A DNA stretch of 64,000 bases from Archangium violaceum Cb vi76 (GTDB taxonomy: Bacteria > Myxococcota > Myxococcia > Myxococcales > Myxococcaceae): contig NZ_JPMI01000080.1 in NCBI RefSeq assembly GCF_000733295.1, forward strand, positions 62,005 to 126,004. Direction: 5' to 3'. The first letter of the stretch is position 1, and the number at the start of each line of letters is the position of its first letter. The translations under genes and the position numbers were made by a program. This document shows, one piece after another, positions 17,409-27,012 of the stretch. A model generated the notes under the pieces. The model did not search any database and had not been told where the DNA came from. It worked only from the letters and a program-made list of their open reading frames with translations.

Positions 17409-19049
17409 ATGTCCTCTCCTTCCTACGTCCACGGAACCAGCACCACCCCGCTGCTCGGGGAGACCATCGGCCACAACCTGCGCCGGACCGTCGAGCAGTA
17501 CGGCGATCGCGAGGCGCTCGTCGTCGTCTCCCAGGGCTACCGCGCCACGTGGCGTCAGCTCTGGGACGAGACGACGAAGGTGGCCCTGGGCCTGTTGGCC
17601 TTTGGCGTGGAGAAGGGGGACCGCGTGGGCCTCTGGTCCCCCAACCGCTTCGAGTGGGTGGTGACGCAGTTCGCCGCGGCCCGCATCGGCGCCATCCTCG
17701 TGAACCTCAACCCCGCCTACAAGACGGCGGAATTGGAGTACGCGCTCAACCAGTCCGGCACCAGCGTGCTGCTGCTCTCGCGCGGCTTCCGCCAGACGGA
17801 CTACCGCAAGATGCTCGAGGAGGTGCGCCCGCGCTGCCCCCAGCTGCGCGTCTCGCTCGTGCTGGACGACGACTGGAAGCTGCTGCTGGAGAACGGGGCC
17901 CGCGTGAGCGAGCGCATGCTCACGGCTCGCGAGGCCACGCTCCAGTTCGATGACCCCATCAACATCCAGTACACGTCCGGCACCACGGGCTTCCCCAAGG
18001 GCGCCACGCTCAGCCACCACAACGTCCTCAACAACGGCTTCTTCGTGGGCGAGGCGCTGCGGCTCGGGGTGGAGGACCGCGTCTGCATCCCCGTGCCCTT
18101 CTACCACTGCTTCGGCATGGTGATGGGCAACCTGGCCTGTGCCTCCCACGGCTCCACCCTGGTGATTCCGGGCGAGGCGTTCGAGCCGCTCGCGGTGTTG
18201 CAGGCGGTGGGCGCCGAGCGCTGTACCGCGCTCTACGGCGTGCCCACCATGTTCATCGCAGAATTGGACCACCCGCGCTTCGGCGAGTTCGACCTGTCCA
18301 CGCTGCGCACCGGCATCATGGCCGGCTCGCCGTGTCCCATCGAGGTGATGAAGAACGTGCAGTCGCGCATGAACATGCGCGAGGTCACCATCTGCTACGG
18401 CATGACGGAGACCTCGCCCGTGTCCACGCAGAGCGGGCTGGATGATCCGCTGGACAAGCGCGTGGGCACCGTGGGCCGCGTGCACCCGCACGTGGAGGTG
18501 AAGATCATCGACGCGGCCACTGGCGGGGTGGTGCCCCGGGGCTCGCCTGGCGAGCTGTGCACGCGCGGCTACAGCGTGATGCTCGGCTACTGGAACAACC
18601 CCGAGGCCACCCGCACCTCCATCGACGCGGCCGGCTGGATGCACACCGGCGATCTCGCCACCATGGACGGGGACGGCTACGTGAAGATCGTCGGCCGCAT
18701 CAAGGACATGATCATCCGTGGCGGCGAGAACGTGTACCCGCGGGAGATCGAGGAGTTCCTCCACACGCACCCCTCCGTCAGCGAGGCCCAGGTCATCGGC
18801 GTGCCCAGCGAGAAGTACGGCGAGGAGGTGATGGCCTGGGTGAAGCCCAAGCCCGGCGCCACCGTCACGCAGGAGGAGCTGATCCGCTACTGCACCGGCC
18901 GCATCTCCACCTTCAAGATCCCTCGCTACTGGAAGTTCGTGGACGAGTTCCCGATGACGGTTACTGGAAAAATCCAGAAATTCCGGATGCGGGAGGTGGC
19001 GGTGGTGGAGCTGGGGCTGCAGTCGGCCGCGGCGATCCGTACGGCCTGA
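17409..19049 (+). CDS. AMP-binding acyl-CoA synthetase (FadD-like)
   Basis: This 546-residue enzyme of the ANL superfamily should activate a carboxylic acid to acyl-AMP and then acyl-CoA. Visible motifs are [12 protein letters not shown] (P-loop, A3), YGMTETSP (A5), [12 protein letters not shown] (A7), [21 protein letters not shown] (A8) and the catalytic Lys in GKIQKF near the end (A10). The Glu-Asn after GG in A8 fits fatty acyl-CoA ligases. Chain length cannot be predicted. It stands at the head of a same-strand run with DUF2378 and two epimerases, but a functional link is not obvious. Confidence 0.93.
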   Translation: MSSPSYVHGTSTTPLLGETIGHNLRRTVEQYGDREALVVVSQGYRATWRQLWDETTKVALGLLAFGVEKGDRVGLWSPNRFEWVVTQFAAARIGAILVNLNPAYKTAELEYALNQSGTSVLLLSRGFRQTDYRKMLEEVRPRCPQLRVSLVLDDDWKLLLENGARVSERMLTAREATLQFDDPINIQYTSGTTGFPKGATLSHHNVLNNGFFVGEALRLGVEDRVCIPVPFYHCFGMVMGNLACASHGSTLVIPGEAFEPLAVLQAVGAERCTALYGVPTMFIAELDHPRFGEFDLSTLRTGIMAGSPCPIEVMKNVQSRMNMREVTICYGMTETSPVSTQSGLDDPLDKRVGTVGRVHPHVEVKIIDAATGGVVPRGSPGELCTRGYSVMLGYWNNPEATRTSIDAAGWMHTGDLATMDGDGYVKIVGRIKDMIIRGGENVYPREIEEFLHTHPSVSEAQVIGVPSEKYGEEVMAWVKPKPGATVTQEELIRYCTGRISTFKIPRYWKFVDEFPMTVTGKIQKFRMREVAVVELGLQSAAAIRTA

Positions 19050-19096
19050 CAGGTTTTGCGTTCTAATAGAGGGCCCGCCCCCCGGAGCCCCCCAAC

Positions 19097-19687
19097 GTGT
19101 CTTCCCCCACCGCCCCCGGACTGGAGCAGCTGTTGACCCTGGCCACGCCCATGGATACGTGCCGTGGCCTGTTCTTCAACGGGGTGTTCGAGGCGGCACG
19201 CGCGCTCGGGGGCGCGGAGATCCGGGCGAAGTGCATCGCGGTGGCCGGGTCGAAGACGTACGTCGACTTCTTCAGCTACCCGGTGGCGGACTTCCTCAAG
19301 TCCATCTTCACCGCCGCGGAGTTGCTCGGAGGATCCGCGCCGGAATCGCGGGCCATGGTGCTGCGCCAGCTCGGGCGCCGGGCCACGGCGGACTTCCTCC
19401 ACTCCACCGTGGGCAAGACGATGATGGCGCTGGCCGGGACGGATCCGCAGCGGTTGCTCGCGAGCTTCCCCAGCGCCTACCGGGCCTCGCTGAGCTACGG
19501 CGATCGCTCCGTGGAGCGGCTCGGGGAGAAGCAGGCGCGGTTGATGGCGCGCCGGGACTTCCTGCCGCTGGCGTACAACGAAGGCGTCCTCCACGCCGCG
19601 ATGGAGCAGTCCACGGCCCGGGAGCTGGTGGTGCGGGGACGCCAGCTGGCACCCCTCGAGGCCGACTACGACATCAGCTGGTCGTGA
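19097..19687 (+). CDS. DUF2378 family protein (myxobacterial paralogous family)
   Basis: This 196-residue protein opens at a GTG. It has the typical DUF2378 pattern: DTCRGLFFNGVFEAAR near the start, a YVDFFSYPVADFL block, then PSAYRASLSYGDRSVE and a terminal beta-rich part. This family is expanded in Myxococcales, often next to signalling genes, and its function is not known to me. It lies 47 bases after the acyl-CoA ligase gene and 21 bases before the first epimerase gene, so probably in one operon with them. Confidence 0.85.
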   Translation: MSSPTAPGLEQLLTLATPMDTCRGLFFNGVFEAARALGGAEIRAKCIAVAGSKTYVDFFSYPVADFLKSIFTAAELLGGSAPESRAMVLRQLGRRATADFLHSTVGKTMMALAGTDPQRLLASFPSAYRASLSYGDRSVERLGEKQARLMARRDFLPLAYNEGVLHAAMEQSTARELVVRGRQLAPLEADYDISWS

Positions 19688-19708
19688 AGGCGAGGAGCGG
19701 GTGAAGAC

Positions 19709-20782
19709 GTGAGCACACGGCGCATCTTGATTACGGGTGGGGCGGGTTTCGTCGGCTCGACGCTGGCCCTGTCCTTCAAGCGCGACGAGCCCGGGGCCGA
19801 GGTCATCGCCTTCGACAACCTGCGCCGGCGCGGCAGCGAGGTGACGCTCTCGCGCCTGCGCGCGGGCGGCGTGTCCTTCGTGCACGGCGACGTGCGCAAC
19901 CGCGAGGATCTGGAGGCGGTGGGCGCGGTGGAGCTGCTGGTGGAGTGCTCGGCCGAGCCCAGCGTTCACGCGGGGTATGACGGCAGCCCGGACTACCTCG
20001 TCCACACCAACCTGCTGGGCCTCATCCACTGTCTGGAGCACCTGCGCCGCACCGGGGGCGAGCTGGTGTTCCTGTCCACCAGCCGCGTCTACCCCATCGC
20101 CTCGCTGCGGGCCCTGCCGCTGGTGCCCGAGGGCGATCGCCTGGTCATCACCGAGGGCGCCTCGGGACCGGGCTGGTCGCGCGCCGGCATCGACGAGCAC
20201 TTCCCGCTGGAGGGCGGGCGCTCGCTCTACGGGGCCACCAAGCTGAGCGGCGAGCTGATGATCCGCGAGTACGTGGAGATGTACGGCATGAAGGCCGTCA
20301 TCAACCGTTGCGGCGTGCTGGCGGGCCCCTGGCAGATGGGGAAGGTGGACCAGGGCTTCGCCGTGCTGTGGGTGGCTCGTCACGTCTATGGCGGGGAGCT
20401 GGCCTACATGGGCTTTGGCGGCGAGGGGCGGCAGGTGCGGGACCTCCTGCACGTGGATGACCTCTATGAGCTGGTGCGGCTGCAGGCGGCCGACCTGGGG
20501 CGGCACAACGGCGCCGTCTACAACGTGGGGGGAGGCCCCGAGGTCAGCGTGTCCCTGCGGGAGCTGACCCGGTGGTGCGAGCAGGTGAGCGGCAGGAGCG
20601 TGCCCATCACCCGCCGTCCGGAGACTCGCCCGGCGGACATTCCCTATTATGTCAGTGACTGCTCTCGGGTGCGGGAGCTCACGGGCTGGAAGCCCACACG
20701 TCCGGCCGGCCGCATCGTCGAGGACATCCACCGCTGGTTGATCGAACACCGAGCCGCCCTGGAACCCATCCTCGGCGCGTGA
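19709..20782 (+). CDS. NAD-dependent sugar epimerase/dehydratase (extended SDR)
   Basis: This 357-residue Rossmann enzyme has the extended-SDR cofactor motif GGAGFVGS at its N-terminus and an intact YxxxK pair, Tyr174 and Lys178, in [17 protein letters not shown] and YNVGGG are further family blocks. It resembles the CDP-paratose 2-epimerase (RfbE) branch, but substrate is not readable. The GTG start at 19709 follows a GGAG sequence at longer spacing. It lies 22 bases before a second epimerase of the same length. I remember such pairs as conserved in other bacteria, so the two probably serve one nucleotide-sugar pathway. Confidence 0.88.
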   Translation: MSTRRILITGGAGFVGSTLALSFKRDEPGAEVIAFDNLRRRGSEVTLSRLRAGGVSFVHGDVRNREDLEAVGAVELLVECSAEPSVHAGYDGSPDYLVHTNLLGLIHCLEHLRRTGGELVFLSTSRVYPIASLRALPLVPEGDRLVITEGASGPGWSRAGIDEHFPLEGGRSLYGATKLSGELMIREYVEMYGMKAVINRCGVLAGPWQMGKVDQGFAVLWVARHVYGGELAYMGFGGEGRQVRDLLHVDDLYELVRLQAADLGRHNGAVYNVGGGPEVSVSLRELTRWCEQVSGRSVPITRRPETRPADIPYYVSDCSRVRELTGWKPTRPAGRIVEDIHRWLIEHRAALEPILGA

Positions 20783-20804
20783 GCAGGGAAGAGGAACCGA
20801 CGTC

Positions 20805-21878
20805 ATGTCCATCGCCATCGTCACCGGCTCCGCGGGGCTCATCGGCTCCGAGTCCGTCCGCTTCCTGGCGGAGAAGGGGCTCACCGTCGTCGGTATCGAC
20901 AACGATCTGCGCAAGAGCTTCTTCGGGGAGGAGGCCAGCACCGATTGGAACCGCCGCCGGTTGGAGCAGCAGGTGCGCGGCTACTCCCACGTCTCCGCCG
21001 ACATCCGCGACGAGGCGGCCATGGAGGCCCTGTTCGCGAAGCATGGCCGGGACATCGCGCTGATCATCCACTGCGCCGCGCAGCCCAGCCACGACTGGGC
21101 GGCCAAGGCCCCGCTGGTGGACTTCACGGTCAACGCCAACGGCACGCTGGTGCTGCTGGAGAAGACGCGGCGGCACTGCCCCGACGCGGTGTTCATCTAC
21201 CTCTCCACCAACAAGGTGTACGGCGACACGCCCAACCGCCTGCCGCTGCGGGAGACCGAGACGCGCTGGGAGCTGGACACGAGCCACCCCTACGCCGAGC
21301 ACGGCATCGACGAGAGCATGAGCATCGACGCCAGCATGCACTCGTTGTTCGGCGTGTCGAAGGTGTCGGCCGACCTGATGGTGCAGGAGTACGGCCGTTA
21401 TTTCGGGATGAGGACGGCGTGCTTCCGCGGCGGGTGCCTCACGGGTCCCGGCCACTCCGGCGCGCAGCTCCACGGCTTCCTGTCCTATCTGGTCCGCTGC
21501 GGGGTGACGGGCACGCCCTATACGGTGTTCGGCTACAAGGCCAAGCAGGTGCGCGACAACATCCACTCCCATGATCTGGTCAGCGCCCTGTGGCACTTCT
21601 TCCAGAAGCCGCGCGTGGCCGAGGTCTACAACATGGGCGGCAGCCGCTTCTCCAACTGCTCCATGCTGGAGGCCATCGCGCTCACCGAGAAGATCTCCGG
21701 CCGGCGGATGAACTGGACCTACGTGGACGAGAACCGCGCCGGGGACCACATCTGGTGGGTCAGCGACGTGCGCCGCTTCCAGAGCCACTACCCGGATTGG
21801 AAGTACGAGTACGGCCTGGAGCGCACGCTGCGGGAGATCCACGACGCGATGGTGGAACGCACCGCCCAGAGCGCCTGA
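20805..21878 (+). CDS. NAD-dependent sugar epimerase/dehydratase with Phe in place of catalytic Tyr
   Basis: This 357-residue extended SDR has TGSAGLIGS at the N-terminus, [13 protein letters not shown] and [10 protein letters not shown]. The catalytic motif reads LFGVSK: Phe182 stands where the active Tyr of YxxxK should be, with Lys186 kept. I remember homologues with the same Phe, so this is probably a subfamily trait rather than decay. It resembles CDP-tyvelose/paratose epimerases. ATG follows GGAAGAGGAA. It is the second gene of the epimerase pair; it may need its partner or use another acid/base. Confidence 0.87.
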   Translation: MSIAIVTGSAGLIGSESVRFLAEKGLTVVGIDNDLRKSFFGEEASTDWNRRRLEQQVRGYSHVSADIRDEAAMEALFAKHGRDIALIIHCAAQPSHDWAAKAPLVDFTVNANGTLVLLEKTRRHCPDAVFIYLSTNKVYGDTPNRLPLRETETRWELDTSHPYAEHGIDESMSIDASMHSLFGVSKVSADLMVQEYGRYFGMRTACFRGGCLTGPGHSGAQLHGFLSYLVRCGVTGTPYTVFGYKAKQVRDNIHSHDLVSALWHFFQKPRVAEVYNMGGSRFSNCSMLEAIALTEKISGRRMNWTYVDENRAGDHIWWVSDVRRFQSHYPDWKYEYGLERTLREIHDAMVERTAQSA

Positions 21879-21995
21879 GAGAAGGAGCGCACGTCCGGCT
21901 CCCCGCCCTGATACACCCGAGCCGCGCGACATAATCCCACCCCTCCACCCGTTGCGTGGAGAGGGGTCCGGGCTCGAGCGAGACGAGAGGACGAC

Positions 21996-23261
21996 ATGGG
22001 TGTGAAGCTGCTGCTGGCGGGCTGGTACGGAGGCGATGGACTCTTCTCGGCGCCGGAAGCCCCCTGGCCCTGGCTGCGGCGGGTGGAGCGTTGGGTGCGA
22101 GCTGCGGCGGAGGAGCTGCTGGAGAGCTCGCGCACGGTGGAGGGTCCCCGGGGTCCCATCCTGTTCCTGCGCCTGCACCCGGCCGCCGAGGAGGTGGCCA
22201 TCGTCGCCGCCGGGCAGGGGCGGGTGGTGGTCCTGGCCAATACCTCCATGGTGGGGCCGGGCTATCACCGCTACCTGTGCGATCTCCTCCATGCCCTGGG
22301 GGACGCGCTCCGCATCGACTGGGCGGACCCGGCCCTCACCGTCGCGGGAGTGGGAGACCCCACGGGGTATTTCCACACCGGGGATCCGAGTGACATCGCC
22401 CCGTGCATGCTCGGCTGGCTGGGGACCATGGCCGGCCGGGTGTTGGACTTCCGGAGACATGGCCACTCGGGGGCCACGCTCTCGCTGCGGCCCGGACACG
22501 GCTTCGAGCACCCCGGTGCGCTGCTGACGCCCATGGGCCCGCGCGACGAGGCGTGGCTGCGCGCCGTGCACGAGGATCCGCTGCGGGGCCGGGACATCTT
22601 CCCGTGGTGGGAGCCGGGCCAGGGCGCCTCGACGAAGCTGGGCCGGGCGCTGAGCCTCATCTGGACGGAGATGGTGTGGCGGCCGCCGTTGCTCGAGGAG
22701 GAGCGTCACCGCTTCCGCGAGGTGGCCCGGTTGCTGGAGTCCGCGTGGCGGGAGGCTCCGGAGCTGTCCTATCCCTGGCGCGAGTGGCAGCAGGTGTTGG
22801 GGTATCTCGGCGTGGGGGGGACGTTGGCGGAGGAGGTCTCGCGCCGCGCGGTCGAGGCTCCCGTGGGGCCGCTCATCGGCTACCGGCGGGGTGCGGTGCA
22901 GGTGACGTTGCCGGAGGGGTGGGAGATTCGCATTCCCGGTTCACTCGCCGAGCAGCGTCTGGCCGATGGGAGTTGGGTGGCGCGCGATCACCGCCGCAGC
23001 GTGCGCTTCGTGCCGTTGCAGGATGATGTGCAAGGCATTGCGCCCGGCCCCGAGGAGTCGCTGCCGTATGAGTTTCAGCACCAGGGCGAGCGGGTGAGTG
23101 GACGGGCCACGCTGCACGTGGAGCCGGGGGAGTGTCGGCTCACCGCGCTGTGCGAGGCGGGCACGCACCGCGCCCTGTGCGTGGTCAGCTTCGACGACCC
23201 GGAGGAGCAGGACTGGGCGCTGGGCACCTGGCGCTCGCTGGACCACGCCGCGGCGGCGTGA
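21996..23261 (+). CDS. Conserved hypothetical protein, 421 residues
   Basis: The ATG follows GAGAGGACG. The protein is soluble, without signal or membrane segments. Its first 150 residues have an alternating hydrophobic pattern (GPILFLRLHPAAEEVAIVAA, then GRVVVLANTSMVGPGYHRYL). A central part contains LGWLGTMAGRVLDFRRHGH and a Trp-rich PWWEPG. The C-terminal 120 residues look beta-rich. I do not recognise a family. The 117-base gap upstream suggests its own promoter rather than the epimerase operon. Confidence 0.7.
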   Translation: MGVKLLLAGWYGGDGLFSAPEAPWPWLRRVERWVRAAAEELLESSRTVEGPRGPILFLRLHPAAEEVAIVAAGQGRVVVLANTSMVGPGYHRYLCDLLHALGDALRIDWADPALTVAGVGDPTGYFHTGDPSDIAPCMLGWLGTMAGRVLDFRRHGHSGATLSLRPGHGFEHPGALLTPMGPRDEAWLRAVHEDPLRGRDIFPWWEPGQGASTKLGRALSLIWTEMVWRPPLLEEERHRFREVARLLESAWREAPELSYPWREWQQVLGYLGVGGTLAEEVSRRAVEAPVGPLIGYRRGAVQVTLPEGWEIRIPGSLAEQRLADGSWVARDHRRSVRFVPLQDDVQGIAPGPEESLPYEFQHQGERVSGRATLHVEPGECRLTALCEAGTHRALCVVSFDDPEEQDWALGTWRSLDHAAAA

Positions 23262-23384
23262 CGCCGTCCACGTGCCGGGTGTTTGCCGCTCTTCGAGACT
23301 TGTCTCTGATGATGGGCCATGGCAGAGAGCACGGCCCCCATGCTCACCGGCGAAGCGACGACGTTCTACTCCACGAGAACCCGC

Positions 23385-23960
23385 ATGGTGGCGCTCAGAG
23401 CACTCGCGCCATGCCTGGCCCTGCTGCTGGTCTCCTGCGGCAGCACCCGCCATACCTCATCCCCACGTGCCGACGAGTTGAGCGAGTTCGTGCTCATCAT
23501 CGAGGAACATTCGGATGGTCGGGTTCGCCACTCCTGGCAGCGGGCCACTGAAATAGATCTGCCTCGGTACGACCCGCCCTCCATCCAGGGCAGAACCCTG
23601 GGGAGCATCGTGCTCGCTTCTCGTCGCCCCAGGGATTGCGACCAAGAGCAAATCGACTGCGTTCGTGCGTGCATGAAACGCAGGCTTCCCACCAATTACA
23701 GCCACATCAAGCGCGGAGATGGTAGCAAGAAACAGTTCTGTGAAAATGAGTGCTTGAACGAATACATGGAGTGTCTGGAGCTACAGAAGTCGCGTGCCCT
23801 GCAATTCTCCGCCGTGAATGATGCGGTCGAATGGCTGAAGAGAAACCGCGAGGGACTTCTCCTTGGCTCGGTGGTCATCATCGCCGGTATTGCATTCGTG
23901 ACTGTCTCCGCAGGCGCGGGAGTGGCTGTCCTCGCACCCGTGGTGCTTGTAGCGGGCTGA
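23385..23960 (+). CDS. SitA-like lipoprotein lacking a C-terminal toxin domain
   Basis: The product is a 191-residue lipoprotein with lipobox LVSC (Cys18). A conserved-looking core has six cysteines in a mirror pattern: Cys85-x6-Cys92-x3-Cys96 and Cys119-x3-Cys123-x6-Cys130. This suggests a disulfide-tied helical hairpin. After a NDAVEWLKRN segment it ends in two hydrophobic stretches (about 158-190) and stops. In my memory this scaffold is the delivery half of SitA-type polymorphic lipoprotein toxins that pass between myxobacterial cells by outer-membrane exchange. Here no toxin domain follows. Base composition is visibly lower in GC than the neighbours. An upstream ATG at 23319 is possible but would bury the signal. 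Confidence 0.68.
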   Translation: MVALRALAPCLALLLVSCGSTRHTSSPRADELSEFVLIIEEHSDGRVRHSWQRATEIDLPRYDPPSIQGRTLGSIVLASRRPRDCDQEQIDCVRACMKRRLPTNYSHIKRGDGSKKQFCENECLNEYMECLELQKSRALQFSAVNDAVEWLKRNREGLLLGSVVIIAGIAFVTVSAGAGVAVLAPVVLVAG

Positions 23961-23966
23961 GAGAGC

Positions 23967-24785
23967 ATGAAACCTGATCTCATCAAGGGCACCTTGGTGG
24001 TGTTGCATGCGGTGGAGCGGCATGCGCTTTCTTCGGAGCAACATGACGCGCTCAGGCACTCCAGGCTCCTTCTCCACTTCATCCTTGGGAGCGAGGAGGA
24101 GGGCATGTTCAAGGCTTTTCTCGAGAACGTCGACACGGCGCCTCCACCTCTTGTCCTCTCTTTCGCGACGAAGGACGAGGCAGACAACTGGCTGCTGAAT
24201 CATCCCGCCCCGCCTCACGGTGCTGTTATCGGAGTGGCGAGTGAACGCTATCACGTCGCCTATTCGCGCCAGCTCGAGTACCGCAACTTGCTTCGCCTGC
24301 CCTCTGAAGCGGAACTGGCGCAAATGGAGGAGTCCGAGGACGAAGGGGAAGATGCCGCCGAGGATGAGACGGAGCCTCCCAATCCCTTCGAGCGCACGAG
24401 ATTCAGTCTCTTCGAACTCTACAGATGGGCCTGCTTCCATCTCCATCCGATGGAGCAGCGTATCTCCTCACCCGAGGAGCGCGAGGCCATCAGGACCACC
24501 AGGATTGCCTTCGATTTCGTGATGTATGTGGGAGAGGAGCACGGCTTCGAGGATTTCCTGCGGAGCCTCCACGCCGCCAGAACCTCACGTCCTCTCCAAT
24601 CCTTCGCGACCCGGGAAGCGGCGGAGTCCTGGTTGGAGACGCAGCCCGAGCCCCCGCCTCCCGCCGTGGTCGCCATTGGCGGTGAGCTCTACGCCGTGGG
24701 GTACAATCGTAGGCGTGAGGTGCGCGTGCTGATTCGCATCCCCCAGCAGCGGGAACTGGACGCTGGGCCGCCCGCCGCAGTCTGA
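23967..24785 (+). CDS. Duplicated-domain protein, candidate immunity or partner of the lipoprotein
   Basis: This 272-residue soluble protein consists of two related halves (about 1-115 and 140-260), joined by an acidic linker (SEDEGEDAAEDE). Matching blocks include SFATKDEADNWL versus SFATREAAESWL, and YHVAYSRQLEYRNLLRLP versus YAVGYNRRREVRVLIRIP. It starts 6 bases after the SitA-like lipoprotein, with GAGAG before the ATG. Lower GC than the surroundings suggests transfer with that gene. Position suggests an immunity protein. I do not recognise a named family, so the role is inference. Confidence 0.6.
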   Translation: MKPDLIKGTLVVLHAVERHALSSEQHDALRHSRLLLHFILGSEEEGMFKAFLENVDTAPPPLVLSFATKDEADNWLLNHPAPPHGAVIGVASERYHVAYSRQLEYRNLLRLPSEAELAQMEESEDEGEDAAEDETEPPNPFERTRFSLFELYRWACFHLHPMEQRISSPEEREAIRTTRIAFDFVMYVGEEHGFEDFLRSLHAARTSRPLQSFATREAAESWLETQPEPPPPAVVAIGGELYAVGYNRRREVRVLIRIPQQRELDAGPPAAV

Positions 24786-24896
24786 CCCTGACGTCATTGC
24801 CGCTTGTTTCGCGGGCCCGGTGACAGTTCCTGGCCGCCACGGTGTTTCAGCCACCAGAGGCCGGCGTCACCGGCCAGGACTTCCGGGGGTCAGCGG

Positions 24897-25652
24897 ATGA
24901 AGCGTGTTTCTCGTGGGCTGTGGGTGGGCATGTCGTTGCTGGTGGTGGCCGTGATGGGTTGTCGTCTCGGGCCCTCGGTGCGGGGCAGCGGCCAGCTGGT
25001 TCAGGAGGAGCGGCAGCTGTCCGGGTTCACGTCGATCGAGGTGCATGACGGCATCGCCCTCACGGTCGTGGTGGACCCGAGCCAGCCATGGAATGTCCGC
25101 GTGGTGGGGGACGACAACCTGGTGCGGCTGATGCACACGGAGATCTCGGAGTCGGTCGGCCTTCACGTCTTCTTCCACCCGGAGGAAGTGGGGAACTGGA
25201 GCTCGCGCAATCCCCTGCGGGTGGAGGTGACGATGCCGAAGCTTCAGGTCCTCTCGCGTTCGGGCGGGGGCTCGGTGGACGTGAGCGGGAGTGTCACCGG
25301 TGTCAACGATGACGGGTCCGTCACCGTGGCGGCGCACGGTGGCGGCACTGTGAAGGTGCGGGGCCTCGCAACCACCTCCCTGTCCCTGGACGTGAGCGGA
25401 GGGGGAGACGTGACGATGGAGGGGCGCACCCTCCAGATGAAGAGCACGATGTCCGGAGGCAGCGTGCTGTGGGCGCGCGAGCTCTCCGTGCAGGAGGCCA
25501 CGCTCGACTCCAGCGGCGGCGGCTCCACGGAGCTCGAGGTCACCAACGCGCTGCGCGTGACGGCCTCCGGTGGAGGCGATGTCCGCATCATCGGCCGGCC
25601 CACGGTGCTCCTGGAGGACCTCAGTGGCGGCTCGACGCTCAGCTTCGAGTAG
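24897..25652 (+). CDS. DUF2807 (head GIN domain) lipoprotein
   Basis: This 251-residue protein has a lipoprotein signal ending VMGC (Cys22). The mature part is a regular beta-helix-like sequence with repeated SGGG and GGG turns (SRSGGGSVDVSG, VSGGGDVTMEG, DSSGGGSTELE), diagnostic of DUF2807. It begins with GSGQLVQEERQLSGFTSIEV, the typical entry strand. Anchored in the envelope; no activity is known. The start was chosen at the ATG that opens the signal peptide. Convergent with the phosphoesterase gene, 15 bases away. Confidence 0.88.
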   Translation: MKRVSRGLWVGMSLLVVAVMGCRLGPSVRGSGQLVQEERQLSGFTSIEVHDGIALTVVVDPSQPWNVRVVGDDNLVRLMHTEISESVGLHVFFHPEEVGNWSSRNPLRVEVTMPKLQVLSRSGGGSVDVSGSVTGVNDDGSVTVAAHGGGTVKVRGLATTSLSLDVSGGGDVTMEGRTLQMKSTMSGGSVLWARELSVQEATLDSSGGGSTELEVTNALRVTASGGGDVRIIGRPTVLLEDLSGGSTLSFE

Positions 25653-25667
25653 CCGCCAGCGCCGTCT

Positions 25668-27008
25668 TCAGGGCTCCAGGGGGGCGCCGACCAGGTCCGG
25701 GTATTTGGCCGAGGTCGCGATGGGCCCCTCGTGCTGGAGCAGTTCCCGGGCCGCCTCCTGGAAGGCTCGCTCGTTGGGCGCCTGGGGCCGCCGCTTCATG
25801 AGCGGCATGGGCGGAACGGGCCGTGGCGACCGGGTGGGGACGGGCCGTTGGGCCGGTGCATCGGCGAGCGCCTCGGACAGGCTGCGGATGCCCTGGGCCC
25901 TGCGGTGGGTGACCGAGGCCGAGTAGTCCTCCGGGCCCGAGCCGAACTTCTCGGCGAGCAGTTGCAGGATGGAGGTGTGGTCCAGGTTGCCGTGGAAGGC
26001 CTTGCCCGGTTGGACCCAGGGCGACACGAGCAGCCCGGGCACCCGGGGGCCCGTCGTCCTGAAGGGCTCCGTGAAGAGCGCTCCCGGCGGCGGTGGGTTG
26101 TCGATGGGCAGCGGCGGCACGTGATCGAAGAAGCCGCCGTGCTCGTCATAGGTGTGGATGAACAGCGTCCGGGCCCACTTCGCCGGGTTGCTCGTGAGCG
26201 TCGTGTACACCCGGTGCAGCAGTGCCTCACCATGGTCGACGCGGGCGAGCGGATGGTTGCAGTTGGGCGGCGCGTCCGACCAGAAGAAGTCGAAGTAGCG
26301 CGGCTCCAGGAAGATGACCTGCGGCGCCTGGTCCGGAGGCTCGTGCAGGATGTCGTGCGCGAGCTCGCTCATGGGGCGGTATTTCATCCCCACCAGCTCG
26401 TGGAACCGCCCGAACAACAGGAAGAAGGGCGGGCCGTCATGGTAGACGCGCCACCGGACGCCGTGCTGGTTCAGCCAGTCGAAGACGTGCTCGCGGTTCG
26501 GAATGAGCCGGGAGCCCGTGTCCTCGATGAGCGTGGTCCCCGTGAAGGCCATGCAGCGGTTGGGTTGCGTGTCCGTGGGCAGGGGCGTGAACCAGCGATC
26601 GCACACGCAGTACTCCCGGGCCAGGAAGGACGTCATCCAGGCGCCGTTCGAATCGAAGTACCCCATCGGGGGCGGGTGCTCGGCCTGGTGCTGCGTGTAT
26701 TGGAAATAGGCATCCACGAAGCCCGACATGCGGAACTTCTTGCCGCTGGAGCTCCGCGCCATCTGCACGCCCACCAGGTGGCGGCTGTGGGGGGGATCCC
26801 GGATGACCGACACCTCGTCGCCGATGAGGAAGGGCCGGTAGACGCGGTTCTGGAAGACGTTGGCGTAGCGCGGGTTGGTGTCGGGGTTGCGCAACCCGTC
26901 CACGTCCGACTGGGGATTCTCCAGCGACAGGTGCCCGAGCATGTGATCGAAGGACCTGTTCTCCAGCATCAGGATGACGATCGTCCGGAGTTCGTCGAGC
27001 GCGGCCAT
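25668..27008 (-). CDS. Phospholipase C / acid phosphatase-type phosphoesterase
   Basis: This 446-residue protein belongs to the phosphoesterase family of bacterial phospholipase C and AcpA. It has IVILMLENRSFDHMLG at the N-terminus, NREHVFDWL, and the metal-site block TYDEHGGFFDHV. It should hydrolyse phosphate esters, possibly phospholipids. Unlike most relatives, it starts almost directly at the catalytic motif, with no Tat or Sec signal, so export is unclear. A C-terminal tail of about 60 residues is Pro/Arg-rich. It begins 4 bases after the upstream lipoprotein gene stop, so the pair is an operon. Confidence 0.9.
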   Translation of the reverse strand: MAALDELRTIVILMLENRSFDHMLGHLSLENPQSDVDGLRNPDTNPRYANVFQNRVYRPFLIGDEVSVIRDPPHSRHLVGVQMARSSSGKKFRMSGFVDAYFQYTQHQAEHPPPMGYFDSNGAWMTSFLAREYCVCDRWFTPLPTDTQPNRCMAFTGTTLIEDTGSRLIPNREHVFDWLNQHGVRWRVYHDGPPFFLLFGRFHELVGMKYRPMSELAHDILHEPPDQAPQVIFLEPRYFDFFWSDAPPNCNHPLARVDHGEALLHRVYTTLTSNPAKWARTLFIHTYDEHGGFFDHVPPLPIDNPPPPGALFTEPFRTTGPRVPGLLVSPWVQPGKAFHGNLDHTSILQLLAEKFGSGPEDYSASVTHRRAQGIRSLSEALADAPAQRPVPTRSPRPVPPMPLMKRRPQAPNERAFQEAARELLQHEGPIATSAKYPDLVGAPLEP

Positions 27009-27012
27009 GGTG

